DNA from: Parasutterella secunda
Lineage (GTDB): Bacteria > Pseudomonadota > Gammaproteobacteria > Burkholderiales > Burkholderiaceae_F
Direction: 5' to 3'
DNA length: 64,000 bases
NCBI RefSeq assembly: GCF_023336895.1
Contig: NZ_JAMBLT010000001.1
Location: 372,001-436,000, forward strand
In this document: piece by piece, positions 1 through 9,012 of the stretch
How the letters are laid out: every line of letters begins with the position of its first letter
Position numbering within the stretch: position 1 is the first letter of the stretch
Translations under genes and position numbers: made by a program
The notes under the pieces: generated by a model
Told to the model about the DNA's origin: nothing
Seen by the model: the letters and a program-made list of their open reading frames with translations, nothing else
The model's database searches: none

Positions 1-2
1 CC

Positions 3-119
3 AGAAAAAACATCCTCAGGGCCGGTGCTTTGGTGTATACACGTAAAGCTGCCAACCAAGGATGTTGCGAGGCTTTAGAGAGTAAAAACATCTTTAAATC
101 AGTTCCTCTCGTCGAATAA
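3..119 (+). CDS. Possible 3' end of an unidentified gene cut by the left edge
   Basis: One + frame is open from the window edge to a TAA at 117-119 and encodes about 38 residues ending in SVPLVE. The codons look like those of neighbouring genes, but no family is recognisable. It would overlap the end of the opposing pseudouridine synthase gene by 26 bp. It may be chance. Confidence 0.3.
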   Translation, partial: RKNILRAGALVYTRKAANQGCCEALESKNIFKSVPLVE

Positions 120-783
120 AGCGCCATTTCGAAGCTGTGAGATCATCTGGCAAATGATAGTTACCCAAAGCTACTCGATGAAGGGCGCTGACACGATTGC
201 CCACGGCCGCCACCATACGTTTAACCTGATGGTACTTCCCTTGAGTTATTTGCATTTCAAAAACATGATCATCAATTTGAACCAGATCATCCGCAGCTAC
301 TTTCTCACGCTCACCATCGAGCATAACCCCTTCTAATAGACGCCTGAACATCTCTTGAGTCATCGCATGTTTAGCTGTCACCCGATAGATCTTGGAGACA
401 TGCTTTTTAGGGTGTGTCAAGCGATGAATCAAGGCACCGTCATCTGTCAGTATTAAAAGACCAGTAGTATCTTCATCTAAACGTCCAACCGGTTGCACTC
501 CCCGATTTCTTAAAGGAGCAGGCAGCAGTGATAAAACGGAAGGGTGATGCAATGGCTTTCGCGAGCATTCATAACCGGCTGGTTTATTCATTGCAATAAT
601 CGCTTTTTCAACGTAAGGCCAATTCACTCCATCCACACTAAAAATCAGACCATTGACGTCAAAATCACTTTTGGGATCCTCAACAACCGTTTGATTAATC
701 GTTACGTGACCGTTTACGATGAGTCCCTTGCATTCATGACGTGTGCCAAAACCTTGCGTAAAAAGAATCTGTTCGAGCCGCAT
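94..783 (-). CDS. rsuA: RsuA-family 16S rRNA pseudouridine synthase
   Basis: This enzyme family converts a specific uridine of 16S rRNA to pseudouridine; RsuA acts at U516 in E. coli. The protein starts with an S4-like RNA-binding segment (RLEQILFTQGFGTRHECKGL) and has the catalytic-loop signature GRLDEDTTGLLILTDDG near residue 100, where the Asp is the nucleophile. It then has the family pattern KIYRV and a C-terminal YHQVKRM. A GTG at 789 is also in frame, but GAGG sits at the right distance from the ATG at 783, so I use 783. It begins 2 bp after the xth stop, so the two genes are probably co-transcribed. RluB/E/F-type specificity cannot be excluded. Confidence 0.85.
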   Translation of the reverse strand: MRLEQILFTQGFGTRHECKGLIVNGHVTINQTVVEDPKSDFDVNGLIFSVDGVNWPYVEKAIIAMNKPAGYECSRKPLHHPSVLSLLPAPLRNRGVQPVGRLDEDTTGLLILTDDGALIHRLTHPKKHVSKIYRVTAKHAMTQEMFRRLLEGVMLDGEREKVAADDLVQIDDHVFEMQITQGKYHQVKRMVAAVGNRVSALHRVALGNYHLPDDLTASKWRFIRREELI

Positions 784-785
784 TC

Positions 786-1553
786 TCACACCTCATAGTC
801 AACGATCAGAGGCGCGTGGTCAGAAAATTTCTCTTCACTATAAACCGACGTATGACGAGCTTTTTGAGCCAGAGCACTTGTTGCGATTTGATAATCGATT
901 CGCCAACCAACATTCTTGGCACGAGCCTGTCCTCTCTGACTCCACCATGTGTATTGTTCTTTTGTTGGTTCCAACAATCGAAACACATCTACCCAGCCTT
1001 CTGAAAAAAGATTCGTCAGCCATTGTCTTTCTTCGGGCAAGAAACCCGAATGAGTTAAGTTGCCTTTCCAGTTCTTAAGATCGATCTCTTTGTGAGCGAT
1101 ATTGACATCACCGCAAAATACGATGTCTTTTTCACTGTTTTTCAATTCTTGGAGATGCGTCCAAAACGCGTCTAAGAAACGATATTTAGCCAACTGTCGT
1201 TCAGAAGAACTTGTGCCTGAGGGAAAGTAGACCGAAACAATTTTGTAATGATCAAACTCTGCACAGACATAGCGGCCTTCAGCATCAAATTCTTCATTTC
1301 CAAATCCAATCTGAACCGAGATAGGCTCCTGTTTGCAATAAAGCGCTACGCCGGAATACCCTCTTTTCTGTGCTGTATGCATATAGAGATGATAGCCCTG
1401 ATCATGCAACACCTCCGAACTAAAATCCGAGGTTTGTCCTTTGAGTTCTTGCACACACAATACATCGGCTTGTTGTTGATCGAACCATTGCCAAAAATTT
1501 TTCTTTGCCGCCGATCTCAAGCCATTTGCATTGAAGGTGATTATGCGTAACAT
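786..1553 (-). CDS. xth: Exodeoxyribonuclease III (AP endonuclease)
   Basis: This protein belongs to the Mg2+-dependent exonuclease III/EEP family, which cleaves DNA 5' of abasic sites in base-excision repair. Visible signatures are ITFNANGLRSA at the N terminus (metal ligand Asn), VQELK with the Glu ligand near residue 36, GDVNIAH in the middle, and WRIDYQ...SDHAPL at the C terminus with the catalytic Asp-His pair. The length (255 aa) is typical. I chose the ATG at 1553 because family members begin right at the first strand (MLRIITFN). An ATG four codons upstream (1565) is possible. The next gene starts 2 bp after its stop. Confidence 0.93.
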   Translation of the reverse strand: MLRIITFNANGLRSAAKKNFWQWFDQQQADVLCVQELKGQTSDFSSEVLHDQGYHLYMHTAQKRGYSGVALYCKQEPISVQIGFGNEEFDAEGRYVCAEFDHYKIVSVYFPSGTSSSERQLAKYRFLDAFWTHLQELKNSEKDIVFCGDVNIAHKEIDLKNWKGNLTHSGFLPEERQWLTNLFSEGWVDVFRLLEPTKEQYTWWSQRGQARAKNVGWRIDYQIATSALAQKARHTSVYSEEKFSDHAPLIVDYEV

Positions 1554-1625
1554 GTTTTTTCTCATTAAAATTTGAACGTTGGGGTAATTATCCTTAATCG
1601 TTAGAATTTTTGTCGGACTTCTATT

Positions 1626-2300
1626 ATGTCTTTACAACATCAATTTATTGAATTTGCTCTTGATACGAATGTGCTTCGTTTCGGTGAATTCAAAACCAAA
1701 GCCGGTCGTCTCTCGCCTTATTTTTTCAATCTTGGGCTTTTTAATACCGGTAAAACATTGGGAAAATTAGCTGAGTTTTACGCTCAAACTCTTCTTACCG
1801 CTCGCAAGGAAGGCAAAATTGAGTTTGATATGATCTTTGGCCCAGCATACAAAGGCATCCCCTTGGCTGCGGCCGTTGCCGTAAAGTTATCAGAGATGGG
1901 ATGTGACATCCCCTATGCCTTTAACCGCAAAGAAGCAAAGGATCACGGGGAAGGCGGCATGATCATCGGTGCTCCTCTTAAGGGCAAAGTCATCGTTATT
2001 GATGACGTTATTTCCGCCGGAACATCCGTTCGTGAATCCGTCAAATTAATTCAAGCGGCCGGTGCTCAAGCCAGCGGCGTTCTGATTGCGCTTGATCGCA
2101 TGGAAAAAGGTGGAAATGCAGAACAAATGACAGAAGTTTCAGCGGTTCAGGATGTGATTAACACATTCCATATGCCCGTTATTTCTATCATCAATCTGAA
2201 AGACTTATTGGCCTTTATGGACGAAGATACCCCCATGGCTCAACAGGCCAGGGCCTATAAAAAAGCGGTCCAAGACTACCGGGATCGTTACGGTGCCTAA
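1626..2300 (+). CDS. pyrE: Orotate phosphoribosyltransferase
   Basis: PyrE joins orotate to PRPP to make OMP in de novo pyrimidine synthesis. The 224-aa protein has the family start pattern FGEFKTKAGRLSPYFFN, the flexible loop RKEAKDHGEGG near residues 101-111, and the PRPP-binding motif VIVIDDVISAGTS near 122-134. It is a single gene diverging from xth and ending in a strong bidirectional terminator. The ribosome-binding site is weak. Length and motifs are standard. Confidence 0.96.
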   Translation: MSLQHQFIEFALDTNVLRFGEFKTKAGRLSPYFFNLGLFNTGKTLGKLAEFYAQTLLTARKEGKIEFDMIFGPAYKGIPLAAAVAVKLSEMGCDIPYAFNRKEAKDHGEGGMIIGAPLKGKVIVIDDVISAGTSVRESVKLIQAAGAQASGVLIALDRMEKGGNAEQMTEVSAVQDVINTFHMPVISIINLKDLLAFMDEDTPMAQQARAYKKAVQDYRDRYGA

Positions 2301-2312
2301 CAAACAATTTTG

Positions 2313-2349
2313 AAAAAAGCCTCTTGGCTGATAACCAAGAGGCTTTTTT
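2313..2349. terminator. Bidirectional terminator between pyrE and gatB
   Basis: A perfect 15-bp stem has arms at 2313-2327 and 2335-2349 (AAAAAAGCCTCTTGG and its complement) with a 7-nt loop. A T tract follows on both strands, so it can end pyrE (+) and the gatCAB operon (-). Confidence 0.9.
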
Positions 2350-2352
2350 TTA

Positions 2353-3798
2353 TTAGGCTAATTTTTTACGCAACAGTTGATTGACCTGAGCGGGGTTAGC
2401 CTTACCTTTACTGGCCTTCATCACCTGTCCGACCAAACCGTTGAGAGCCTTTTCTTTACCGGCGCGGAACTCTTCAACATTCTTGGGATTATTAGCAATA
2501 ACTTCGTCAACAATCTTTTCGATTGCTCCAGTATCCGAAATTTGCTTCAAGCCCAACCGATCAATCAGAGCATCCACACTTTCCTCGCTACCATCCATAA
2601 TAGCGGCAAAGATCTTCTTAGCTCCCTTATTATTGACGGTATTGTCCAACACACGGGTAATCAATTGAGAAAGCTTCTCCGGGGTAACCGGTAAAGTCTC
2701 AACAGTCATTTCTGACTGATTCAATGCAGCTGATACTTCTCCCATCACCCAATTGGCTGCAATCTTCTTATCACTAACTTTATCTGCCACTGACAAGTAA
2801 TAGTCAGCTAATGCCTTCGAAGAAGTTAAGATGGAAGCGTCGTATTCAGACAAGCCGAATTCTCCGATCAAACGAGCGCGCATTTGTTCGGGCAATTCCG
2901 GCATCTCAGAGCGAACCTGCTCAAGCCAATCGTCGGAAATATCCAACGGGAGCAAATCCGGATCCGGGAAGTAACGATAGTCCATTGAATCTTCTTTGGA
3001 ACGCATTTCACGCGTTTCACCGGTATCTGGATTGTAGAGTCTTGTGGCTTGAACAACTTTTCCGCCGTCTTCAATTAGTTCAATCTGACGGCGAACCTCA
3101 TATTCAATAGCTTCCTGCAAGAATCGGAATGAATTCAGGTTCTTAATCTCACAACGCGTGCCGAACTCTTTTTGTCCAACAGGGCGAACACTGACATTGG
3201 CGTCACAACGGAAATTACCGTTTTGCATATCTCCGTGACTGATGCCAAGCCAAACAACCAGCGCATGCAAAGTTCTTGCATAAGCCACGGCTTCCTCTGC
3301 AGAACGCAGTTCAGGCTCCGTCACGATTTCCAACAAGGGAGTCCCAGCACGATTTAAGTCGATACCACTTTGTCCGACCTCCAAACCATGCACACTCTTA
3401 CCGGCATCTTCTTCAAGGTGAGCTCGCGTCAAATTGAGTGTTTTCATATACGGTTCACCCTTCTTGGGTGTAACCATGAAAGATACTTGACCGCCGATGA
3501 CAATTGGCCACTCAAACTGACTGATCTGATAACCCTTGGGCAAATCAGGGTAAAAATAGTTTTTTCGGTCAAAGATGGAGCGGGAAGCAACCTTAGCTCC
3601 AATCGCTAAACCGAACTTCATAGCTTTTTCAACAGCTCCCCTATTTAAAACAGGTAGGGTTCCCGGTAAGGCTAAATCCACAACACAAGCATGTGTGTTG
3701 GGTTCCGCACCAAAATCTGTTGAAGCGGCTGAAAAGATTTTCGTTTTGGTCGAAAGCTGAACGTGAGTTTCAAGACCGATCACAACTTCCCATTGCAT
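2353..3798 (-). CDS. gatB: Asp-tRNA(Asn)/Glu-tRNA(Gln) amidotransferase subunit B
   Basis: GatB is the tRNA-binding and phosphorylating/transamidating subunit of GatCAB, which converts mischarged Glu-tRNA(Gln) or Asp-tRNA(Asn) to the amidated form. Visible are the start pattern [13 protein letters not shown], the zinc/active-site region with [19 protein letters not shown], the [10 protein letters not shown] motif, and the C-terminal YqeY-like tail domain ending [13 protein letters not shown]. The open frame extends 19 codons upstream, but AAGGAAGACAGTT precedes the ATG at 3798 and the family starts there (481 aa). It is third in a gatC-gatA-gatB operon, 14 bp after gatA. Confidence 0.97.
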   Translation of the reverse strand: MQWEVVIGLETHVQLSTKTKIFSAASTDFGAEPNTHACVVDLALPGTLPVLNRGAVEKAMKFGLAIGAKVASRSIFDRKNYFYPDLPKGYQISQFEWPIVIGGQVSFMVTPKKGEPYMKTLNLTRAHLEEDAGKSVHGLEVGQSGIDLNRAGTPLLEIVTEPELRSAEEAVAYARTLHALVVWLGISHGDMQNGNFRCDANVSVRPVGQKEFGTRCEIKNLNSFRFLQEAIEYEVRRQIELIEDGGKVVQATRLYNPDTGETREMRSKEDSMDYRYFPDPDLLPLDISDDWLEQVRSEMPELPEQMRARLIGEFGLSEYDASILTSSKALADYYLSVADKVSDKKIAANWVMGEVSAALNQSEMTVETLPVTPEKLSQLITRVLDNTVNNKGAKKIFAAIMDGSEESVDALIDRLGLKQISDTGAIEKIVDEVIANNPKNVEEFRAGKEKALNGLVGQVMKASKGKANPAQVNQLLRKKLA

Positions 3799-3812
3799 AA
3801 CTGTCTTCCTTT

Positions 3813-5273
3813 TTAGTAACCGGCCGGAATGCGTTTGTGCCAATCCGTCTCGCACTGATAACGATGAGCAATACCCAAAAGCTTAGCTTCATTGAAGCGG
3901 GCACTGACCAATTGGAAACCCAACGGCAAACCGTTGGAGTGAATTCCACAAGGCAGTCCCATGCCCGGTAACCCAGCCAAAGAAATCGGCACTGTATAAA
4001 GGTCACTCAAGTAAGCTTGAACCGGGTCACTCTTTTCTCCGAAACGGTAAGCAGGACCGGTTGCCGCCGGGCTGATAATAGCATCGACATCCTTACAAAC
4101 TGCGTTGAGCTCATTGGCAATCAGACGACGCACACGTTGAGCCTTAATGTAGTAGGCGTCATAGTAGCCATGAGAAAGAACGTATGTTCCGATCATGATT
4201 CGACGCTGAGGTTCAGCACCCAACGCTTCTGAACGACTGCGCTTAATCATGTCTTGAATATCGGTGTAGTGCTTGGCTCGGTAACCGTAGCGCACGCCAT
4301 CGTAGCGGCTAAGGTTAGAAGACGCTTCAGCGCAGGCCACCACGTAATAAACAGGTACGCCTAAATCAACCGTCGGCAACTCGATATCAACGATTTTGGC
4401 TCCCATTCGTTCGTAGGTCTTAATCACCTCTTCGATACTGCCAGCTAATTCATCGTCCAAGCCCTTCGCAAACCAACTGCGAGGCACACCGATCTTCACC
4501 CCATCCATACTCATATTCAGGTAGCGGGTGAAATCTTCTTTAGGCAGATCTACACAAGTAGAGTCTTTGGGATCAAACTCGATCATCTCGTTCATGACCC
4601 AAGCGCAATCCTCTGCAGAACGAGCCAATAACCCCGGGGTATCAAGGCTTGAGGCAAAAGCAATAACACCCCAACGACTCGGACGTCCATAGGTTGGTTT
4701 TAACCCTGTCACACCGGTGAAAACCGCCGGTTCACGAATAGAGCCTCCCGTGTCCGTACCAGTAGTCACCGGAGCTAAACTTGCAGCCACAGCACTCGAA
4801 GAGCCGCCAGACGATCCTCCAGGAACACAGTTTTTATTCCAAGGATTCAAAACCTTGCCATAGGCAGAATTTTCGTTACCGCCGCCCATTGCAAATTCAT
4901 CACAATTGAGTTTACCGAGGCAAACCATGCCGGCTCGATTCAGATTTTCAACAACGGTCGCATTAAACGGGCTCATGTACCCATCAAGCATCTTACTGGC
5001 AGCGGTCGTGGCCCACTCTTTTGTCACAAAAAGATCTTTATGCGCGATAGGAATACCCGTTAAACGAGTCGCATCACCAGATGCAATCCTGGCGTCCGCT
5101 TGCTTAGCCTGTTGCAGCGTAGCCTCTGCTCTAACATCCAAAAAAGCATTCAGATCTTTGTTTTGTTCAATACGATCCAAATAAACTTTGGCCAATTCCA
5201 CGGCTGAAATTTCTTTTTTGGCGAGCTTTTCACTGAGCTCAACCACTGAAGCATGAAAAAGTTCGTTCGACAT
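3813..5273 (-). CDS. gatA: Asp-tRNA(Asn)/Glu-tRNA(Gln) amidotransferase subunit A
   Basis: This is the amidase-signature subunit that releases ammonia from glutamine for GatB. The Ser-cisSer-Lys triad is visible: K79 in IAHKDLF, the Ser at 154 in [11 protein letters not shown] and the Ser at 178 in [10 protein letters not shown]. These are the same positions described for the family. The 486-aa length is typical. Its ATG overlaps the gatC stop by one base (TAATG), so the two are translationally coupled, with AGGTGA inside the gatC end as ribosome-binding site. Confidence 0.97.
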   Translation of the reverse strand: MSNELFHASVVELSEKLAKKEISAVELAKVYLDRIEQNKDLNAFLDVRAEATLQQAKQADARIASGDATRLTGIPIAHKDLFVTKEWATTAASKMLDGYMSPFNATVVENLNRAGMVCLGKLNCDEFAMGGGNENSAYGKVLNPWNKNCVPGGSSGGSSSAVAASLAPVTTGTDTGGSIREPAVFTGVTGLKPTYGRPSRWGVIAFASSLDTPGLLARSAEDCAWVMNEMIEFDPKDSTCVDLPKEDFTRYLNMSMDGVKIGVPRSWFAKGLDDELAGSIEEVIKTYERMGAKIVDIELPTVDLGVPVYYVVACAEASSNLSRYDGVRYGYRAKHYTDIQDMIKRSRSEALGAEPQRRIMIGTYVLSHGYYDAYYIKAQRVRRLIANELNAVCKDVDAIISPAATGPAYRFGEKSDPVQAYLSDLYTVPISLAGLPGMGLPCGIHSNGLPLGFQLVSARFNEAKLLGIAHRYQCETDWHKRIPAGY

Positions 5274-5560
5274 TATTCAATCACCTGCGGTACCAAGAAA
5301 TGACCATCTGCTTGTTCGGGAGCATTCTTCATATTGTTTTCCCGATCATTGACCTCTCGCACAATGTCCTCACGAAGACGCTGAGAACCATCATGTGGGT
5401 GCGGCATCGGTTCAACCCCATCGGTATCTACAGCCTGAATGCGTTCAATCATTTTGAAAATATTGTTTAATTCGCCCTGCATGCGCACAGCCTCCTCGTC
5501 ATTTAGTTCCAAATGACTGAGGTTGGCGATTCGGCGAATATCTTCAAGAGCCAGTGTCAT
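5273..5560 (-). CDS. gatC: Asp-tRNA(Asn)/Glu-tRNA(Gln) amidotransferase subunit C
   Basis: GatC is the small subunit that wraps around GatA and stabilises the GatAB interface. The 95-aa protein has the usual N-terminal helix (RIANLSHLELNDEEA), the NNIFKMIERIQAVDTDGVEPMPHP linker motif and a C-terminal DGHFLVPQVIE. It is the first gene of gatCAB. The operon promoter should lie in the 227-bp divergent gap shared with rlpA. Confidence 0.96.
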   Translation of the reverse strand: MTLALEDIRRIANLSHLELNDEEAVRMQGELNNIFKMIERIQAVDTDGVEPMPHPHDGSQRLREDIVREVNDRENNMKNAPEQADGHFLVPQVIE

Positions 5561-5787
5561 AGATTAATCCAATAAAACAGTTCATAAAGCCCTCAATAGG
5601 GCCACGCTAACCTGTGAATTCTAATGATTTTTTAATGTATTTAGGAATTCAATATGAAGCCTTGGCTCATAACTCCCCTTCTTTTCAGTTCATGACATTG
5701 ACAAGAAAAGTTTCACGATGTTTCGCTGCTTTGCTTTTACGAAAAACTTGGGCAATAATCATTTCACAATTTCAATACTCAACAGTC

Positions 5788-6900
5788 ATGTTAAAGCACC
5801 GTTTATTATCAGGATTTACCATTATCGCCTCTGCTGTTTTACTGTCAGCTTGTTCCGGAGGCGGCGGATATTTTCAAGATGATGGCCCTCCTTCCGGATT
5901 TTTTGCTGATTCCAATTTCAGCAATCTCCCTGATGCCACCCCAAAATATGAAAAACCGCATAGCGGAGCAAATAAACCCTATACCGTCGGCGGAAAGCGG
6001 TACGTGCCAATCACTGGTGATAAACCCATGACTCAGCGTGGCACCGCTTCTTGGTATGGGAAAAAATTTCATGGAAGAAAAACTTCGACCGGCGAGACAT
6101 ACAACATGTACGCCATGACCGCAGCTCACAAAACCATGGAACTTCCCAGTTATGCCAAAGTAACCAACTTGAATAACGGGAAAAGTGTCATTGTGAGAGT
6201 GAATGACCGTGGACCGTTTGTCGACAACCGCATCATTGACTTGTCGTACGCCGCGGCTAGCAAACTGGGATACGTAAAAAATGGAACCGCTCCTGTCAAA
6301 GTGGAGCGAATCCGCATGGCTGATATTAAAAACGGACGAATTCCGGCCACCGCAGGTGGAATTATTCAACTGATTGATGATTCAAAAATCACCGAAAACA
6401 GTGCTGACATTGCTGCTATTGCTAGCGTCATCGGTACCGCAGCCACGGTTGTTAAGACCGTTAAACAAAAGCAGGAAGAACATAAACAAACACAAGTTCA
6501 GCAGCTTCCACCTCCTAATACCATTGTGATTGAACCCTCTTCAACCACATCCTTTACGTTGGACGATGTTCCCAATGACTTGCAAGGTGCCGTCAATTTA
6601 ACGGAAGCTGCAAAACACGACATGGTAAGCACTGAAGTTAATTTATCTTCCGCTGCGATCGGAGCAACCGCCTCCAATCATTGGAGTATTCAAGCCGGAG
6701 CATTTGGTTCTGAGAGCAATGCTAGAAACTATGCTCAAACGGTTCAACAAAAAATAGGACGAAGCGTCAACGTTCATCAAGACGGCAGTTTGTATCGAGT
6801 GGTTATCGGTGAATTTTCCTCCAAAGACGCCGCCTCTTTGGAAGCACAATCACTAGGTGAAATTTTGGGCAAAAAGCTAGTGCCAGTACAACTGCAATAG
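5788..6900 (+). CDS. rlpA: RlpA-family lipoprotein with SPOR domain
   Basis: RlpA proteins are outer-membrane lipoproteins that bind, and in some species cleave, peptidoglycan lacking stem peptides at the division septum. The chosen ATG at 5788 gives a lipoprotein signal with lipobox LSAC, lipidated at C22; the open frame extends further upstream but that part lacks a signal. A double-psi beta barrel follows (GTASWYGKKFHGRKTSTGE through VRVNDRGPF and IIDLS). After an Ala/Gln/Pro-rich linker there is a C-terminal SPOR domain (HWSIQAGAFGSESNARNYA, then VVIGEFSSKDAA). RxNDRGPF contains the Asp tied to lytic activity. The length is 370 aa. Confidence 0.92.
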   Translation: MLKHRLLSGFTIIASAVLLSACSGGGGYFQDDGPPSGFFADSNFSNLPDATPKYEKPHSGANKPYTVGGKRYVPITGDKPMTQRGTASWYGKKFHGRKTSTGETYNMYAMTAAHKTMELPSYAKVTNLNNGKSVIVRVNDRGPFVDNRIIDLSYAAASKLGYVKNGTAPVKVERIRMADIKNGRIPATAGGIIQLIDDSKITENSADIAAIASVIGTAATVVKTVKQKQEEHKQTQVQQLPPPNTIVIEPSSTTSFTLDDVPNDLQGAVNLTEAAKHDMVSTEVNLSSAAIGATASNHWSIQAGAFGSESNARNYAQTVQQKIGRSVNVHQDGSLYRVVIGEFSSKDAASLEAQSLGEILGKKLVPVQLQ

Positions 6901-6909
6901 GAGAGCAAA

Positions 6910-8307
6910 ATGCAATTGCAAAAGACAGTCAACGAGTTCTGGAATTTAAAAGCCCAACCCGCTTTAATGGAATACATAAAAATTCCGGCTAAATCAACGG
7001 CCTACGACAGATTGTGGCAGGAACATGGTTTTTTAGAACAATGTTGTGAGTTGGGACAAAAGTGGATACAGGAATGCTTACCGCAAGCCCAAACTGAAAT
7101 TATCAGAGAGGAAGGCAGAACGCCGTGTTTATTTGTAGATATTCCCGCTACAAGGGACAACTCTGCCGAAAGCGTTGTCTTTTATGGGCATTTAGATAAA
7201 CAACCAGAAGCTGGTGGCTGGAGTGAAGGGTTAGGTCCTTGGACGCCTGTTGTCAAAAACGGAAAGTTATACGGCAGAGGAGCGGCTGATGACGGTTACA
7301 GCCTTTTTTCAATGGTGACTTCAGTCTATGCCTTAGAAAAACTCAAGCTAGCTCACCCGAGAGTTATCGGTATTTTTGAAACACAAGAAGAATCGGGATC
7401 AAACGATTTACCGTATTTTTTACGTAAGCTCAAACACCGGTTTGGAGAGCCTAAATTTTTCATTATTTTGGATAATCATTGCGGTGACTACAATCATGTT
7501 TGGCTCAGCACATCTGTCCGAGGAGTAATTTCCGGAACATTACGGGTACAAAGTATGCATTACGGAGTGCACTCCGGTACCTACTCCGGCATGGTTCCCG
7601 ATCCTTTTTCAATTGCACAGGCTTTAGTGGCCCGTCTTCACGACCCAGTAACCGGATTTGTGAAAATTTCCTCGTGTTATACGGATATTCCTAAAAGACG
7701 CCTTGAGCAATTGAAAAAAGCAAGTGATGTGTTGGGCGATCTTTCTTGGAATCACGCTCCGTTATTGCCGGCCGTCAAAACAAAGTGCACCACTAACCAT
7801 GAAATCCTCATTCAAGAAACGTGGAAACCTGCTTTGACGATAATCGGAGTTGACGGCATGCCGAAAATAGAAGATGCCGGAAATGTAATTCCGAGTTCTG
7901 TTGCCTTCAGACTGTCCATGCGCTTGCCTCCAGATATTGATTTTGAAAAGGCTCAAAATGATATTGCACAGACTTTGACAACCAATATTCCTTATGGCTG
8001 TCAGGTGACTTGGCAATACCCAGAGAACCACCCGGGCTGGTCAGCCAAGGGTAATTCAGAAGAAATAGAAAACATTTTTGATGACGCAGCAAAAAAAATT
8101 TTCGGCAAAGAAGCTGTCTTCTTAGGTCAAGGAGGATCTATTCCCATTATTAATACTTTTGAAGAACTCTTCCCCTCTGGTGCCTTTGTTTTAACCGGTG
8201 TTTTGGGACCCCAATCGAATGCTCACGCCCCTGACGAGTCCCTTGATATTGAGTACACCCAAAAGCTATCCGCAGTAATTGCCGAAGCTCTGCATCGCTG
8301 TCCTTAG
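6910..8307 (+). CDS. M20-family metallopeptidase
   Basis: This is a dinuclear-zinc M20 peptidase (dipeptidase/CNDP-like branch). Metal-ligand motifs are in order: FYGHLDKQP (His), RGAADDGY (bridging Asp), TQEESGS (catalytic Glu and Glu ligand), ILDNHCGD (Asp), and SNAHAPDE near the end (His). A dimerisation insert lies in the middle. The length is 465 aa with no signal peptide, so it is probably cytosolic, hydrolysing dipeptides or acting as a deacylase. GGAGAG precedes the ATG. Two short genes follow closely, suggesting one transcript. The substrate cannot be told from sequence. Confidence 0.88.
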   Translation: MQLQKTVNEFWNLKAQPALMEYIKIPAKSTAYDRLWQEHGFLEQCCELGQKWIQECLPQAQTEIIREEGRTPCLFVDIPATRDNSAESVVFYGHLDKQPEAGGWSEGLGPWTPVVKNGKLYGRGAADDGYSLFSMVTSVYALEKLKLAHPRVIGIFETQEESGSNDLPYFLRKLKHRFGEPKFFIILDNHCGDYNHVWLSTSVRGVISGTLRVQSMHYGVHSGTYSGMVPDPFSIAQALVARLHDPVTGFVKISSCYTDIPKRRLEQLKKASDVLGDLSWNHAPLLPAVKTKCTTNHEILIQETWKPALTIIGVDGMPKIEDAGNVIPSSVAFRLSMRLPPDIDFEKAQNDIAQTLTTNIPYGCQVTWQYPENHPGWSAKGNSEEIENIFDDAAKKIFGKEAVFLGQGGSIPIINTFEELFPSGAFVLTGVLGPQSNAHAPDESLDIEYTQKLSAVIAEALHRCP

Positions 8308-8318
8308 GAGAAAAGGCA

Positions 8319-8573
8319 ATGAGACGGGACGTTGTAACAGAGGTTATTGTTGATTACGGTGAATTTGTTGAAAACTTTGCCACCGTGTTGGAAGCAACAG
8401 ATTTTATCAACGGCAATTTAGATGAACTGGATTGGCCTTTGGCTGCCTGGCTTGAAGATTCAAGCGGTCGTAAAAAATGGGATTTTCAAATAATCGATGA
8501 CGGTGCTGGCGGAGTTGAGTTAGTTGCCGGAGAACCTGTGAAATCAGGTTCATATTATCGACCGATTCATTAA
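8319..8573 (+). CDS. Small acidic protein of unknown function
   Basis: This 84-aa protein is not recognised. It is acidic, with an aromatic C-terminal end (SGSYYRPIH), no signal peptide and no membrane segment. It lies 11 bp after the M20 peptidase gene with AGGAGAAAAGGC upstream of its ATG, and the HIT gene starts 13 bp after it. Codon use is like its neighbours, and its tight placement argues for a real gene. A role linked to the peptidase or HIT protein is only suggested by position. Confidence 0.7.
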   Translation: MRRDVVTEVIVDYGEFVENFATVLEATDFINGNLDELDWPLAAWLEDSSGRKKWDFQIIDDGAGGVELVAGEPVKSGSYYRPIH

Positions 8574-8586
8574 TGTGGAGATTACG

Positions 8587-9012
8587 ATGGATTGTGTTTT
8601 ATGTCATCCGCAAAAGGAAAATGTTGTTTGGAAAAATAAAGAGTTAAGAGTCATTCAGGTGGATGATCCTCTATTTCCTGGCTACTTCAGAGTCATTTGG
8701 AATAAACATATTGCTGAAATGTCGGATCTGACCGATGATGAGCGGCAGTTGCTGGAAAAAGTTCTCTTAACTGTGGAAAAAGTAGTCCGAGAACAAATGC
8801 AGCCCGATAAAATCAATTGGGCACAATTTGGCAATATGGTTCCTCATTTACACTGGCACATCATTGCCCGATATCGGGACGATTCTCATTTTCCTGAGTC
8901 AATTTGGGGGTTGAAACAAAGAGAAGTGGCTGAGGAGAAAGTACAACAGCTAAAAACTAAAGCTAACAACGCCGCAGTTGAAATTCAAAATCGTCTGAAC
9001 AGACTATTTTAA
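8587..9012 (+). CDS. HIT (histidine triad) family protein
   Basis: HIT proteins are nucleotide hydrolases/transferases acting on AMP-linked or dinucleoside polyphosphate substrates. The triad HLHWHI is visible near residue 89, and CVLCHP at the start resembles a zinc or structural Cys pair. A GTG at 8575 is in frame, but TGGAG at 8576-8580 is well placed for the ATG at 8587 (141 aa). It overlaps the 3' end of the opposing SPOR gene by 4 bp. The exact substrate is unknown. Confidence 0.9.
   Translation: MDCVLCHPQKENVVWKNKELRVIQVDDPLFPGYFRVIWNKHIAEMSDLTDDERQLLEKVLLTVEKVVREQMQPDKINWAQFGNMVPHLHWHIIARYRDDSHFPESIWGLKQREVAEEKVQQLKTKANNAAVEIQNRLNRLF

Noticed and set aside
5614-5787. Longer N terminus for the RlpA-like protein
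   Set aside because: The upstream part has no signal sequence, while the ATG at 5788 begins a clear lipoprotein signal.
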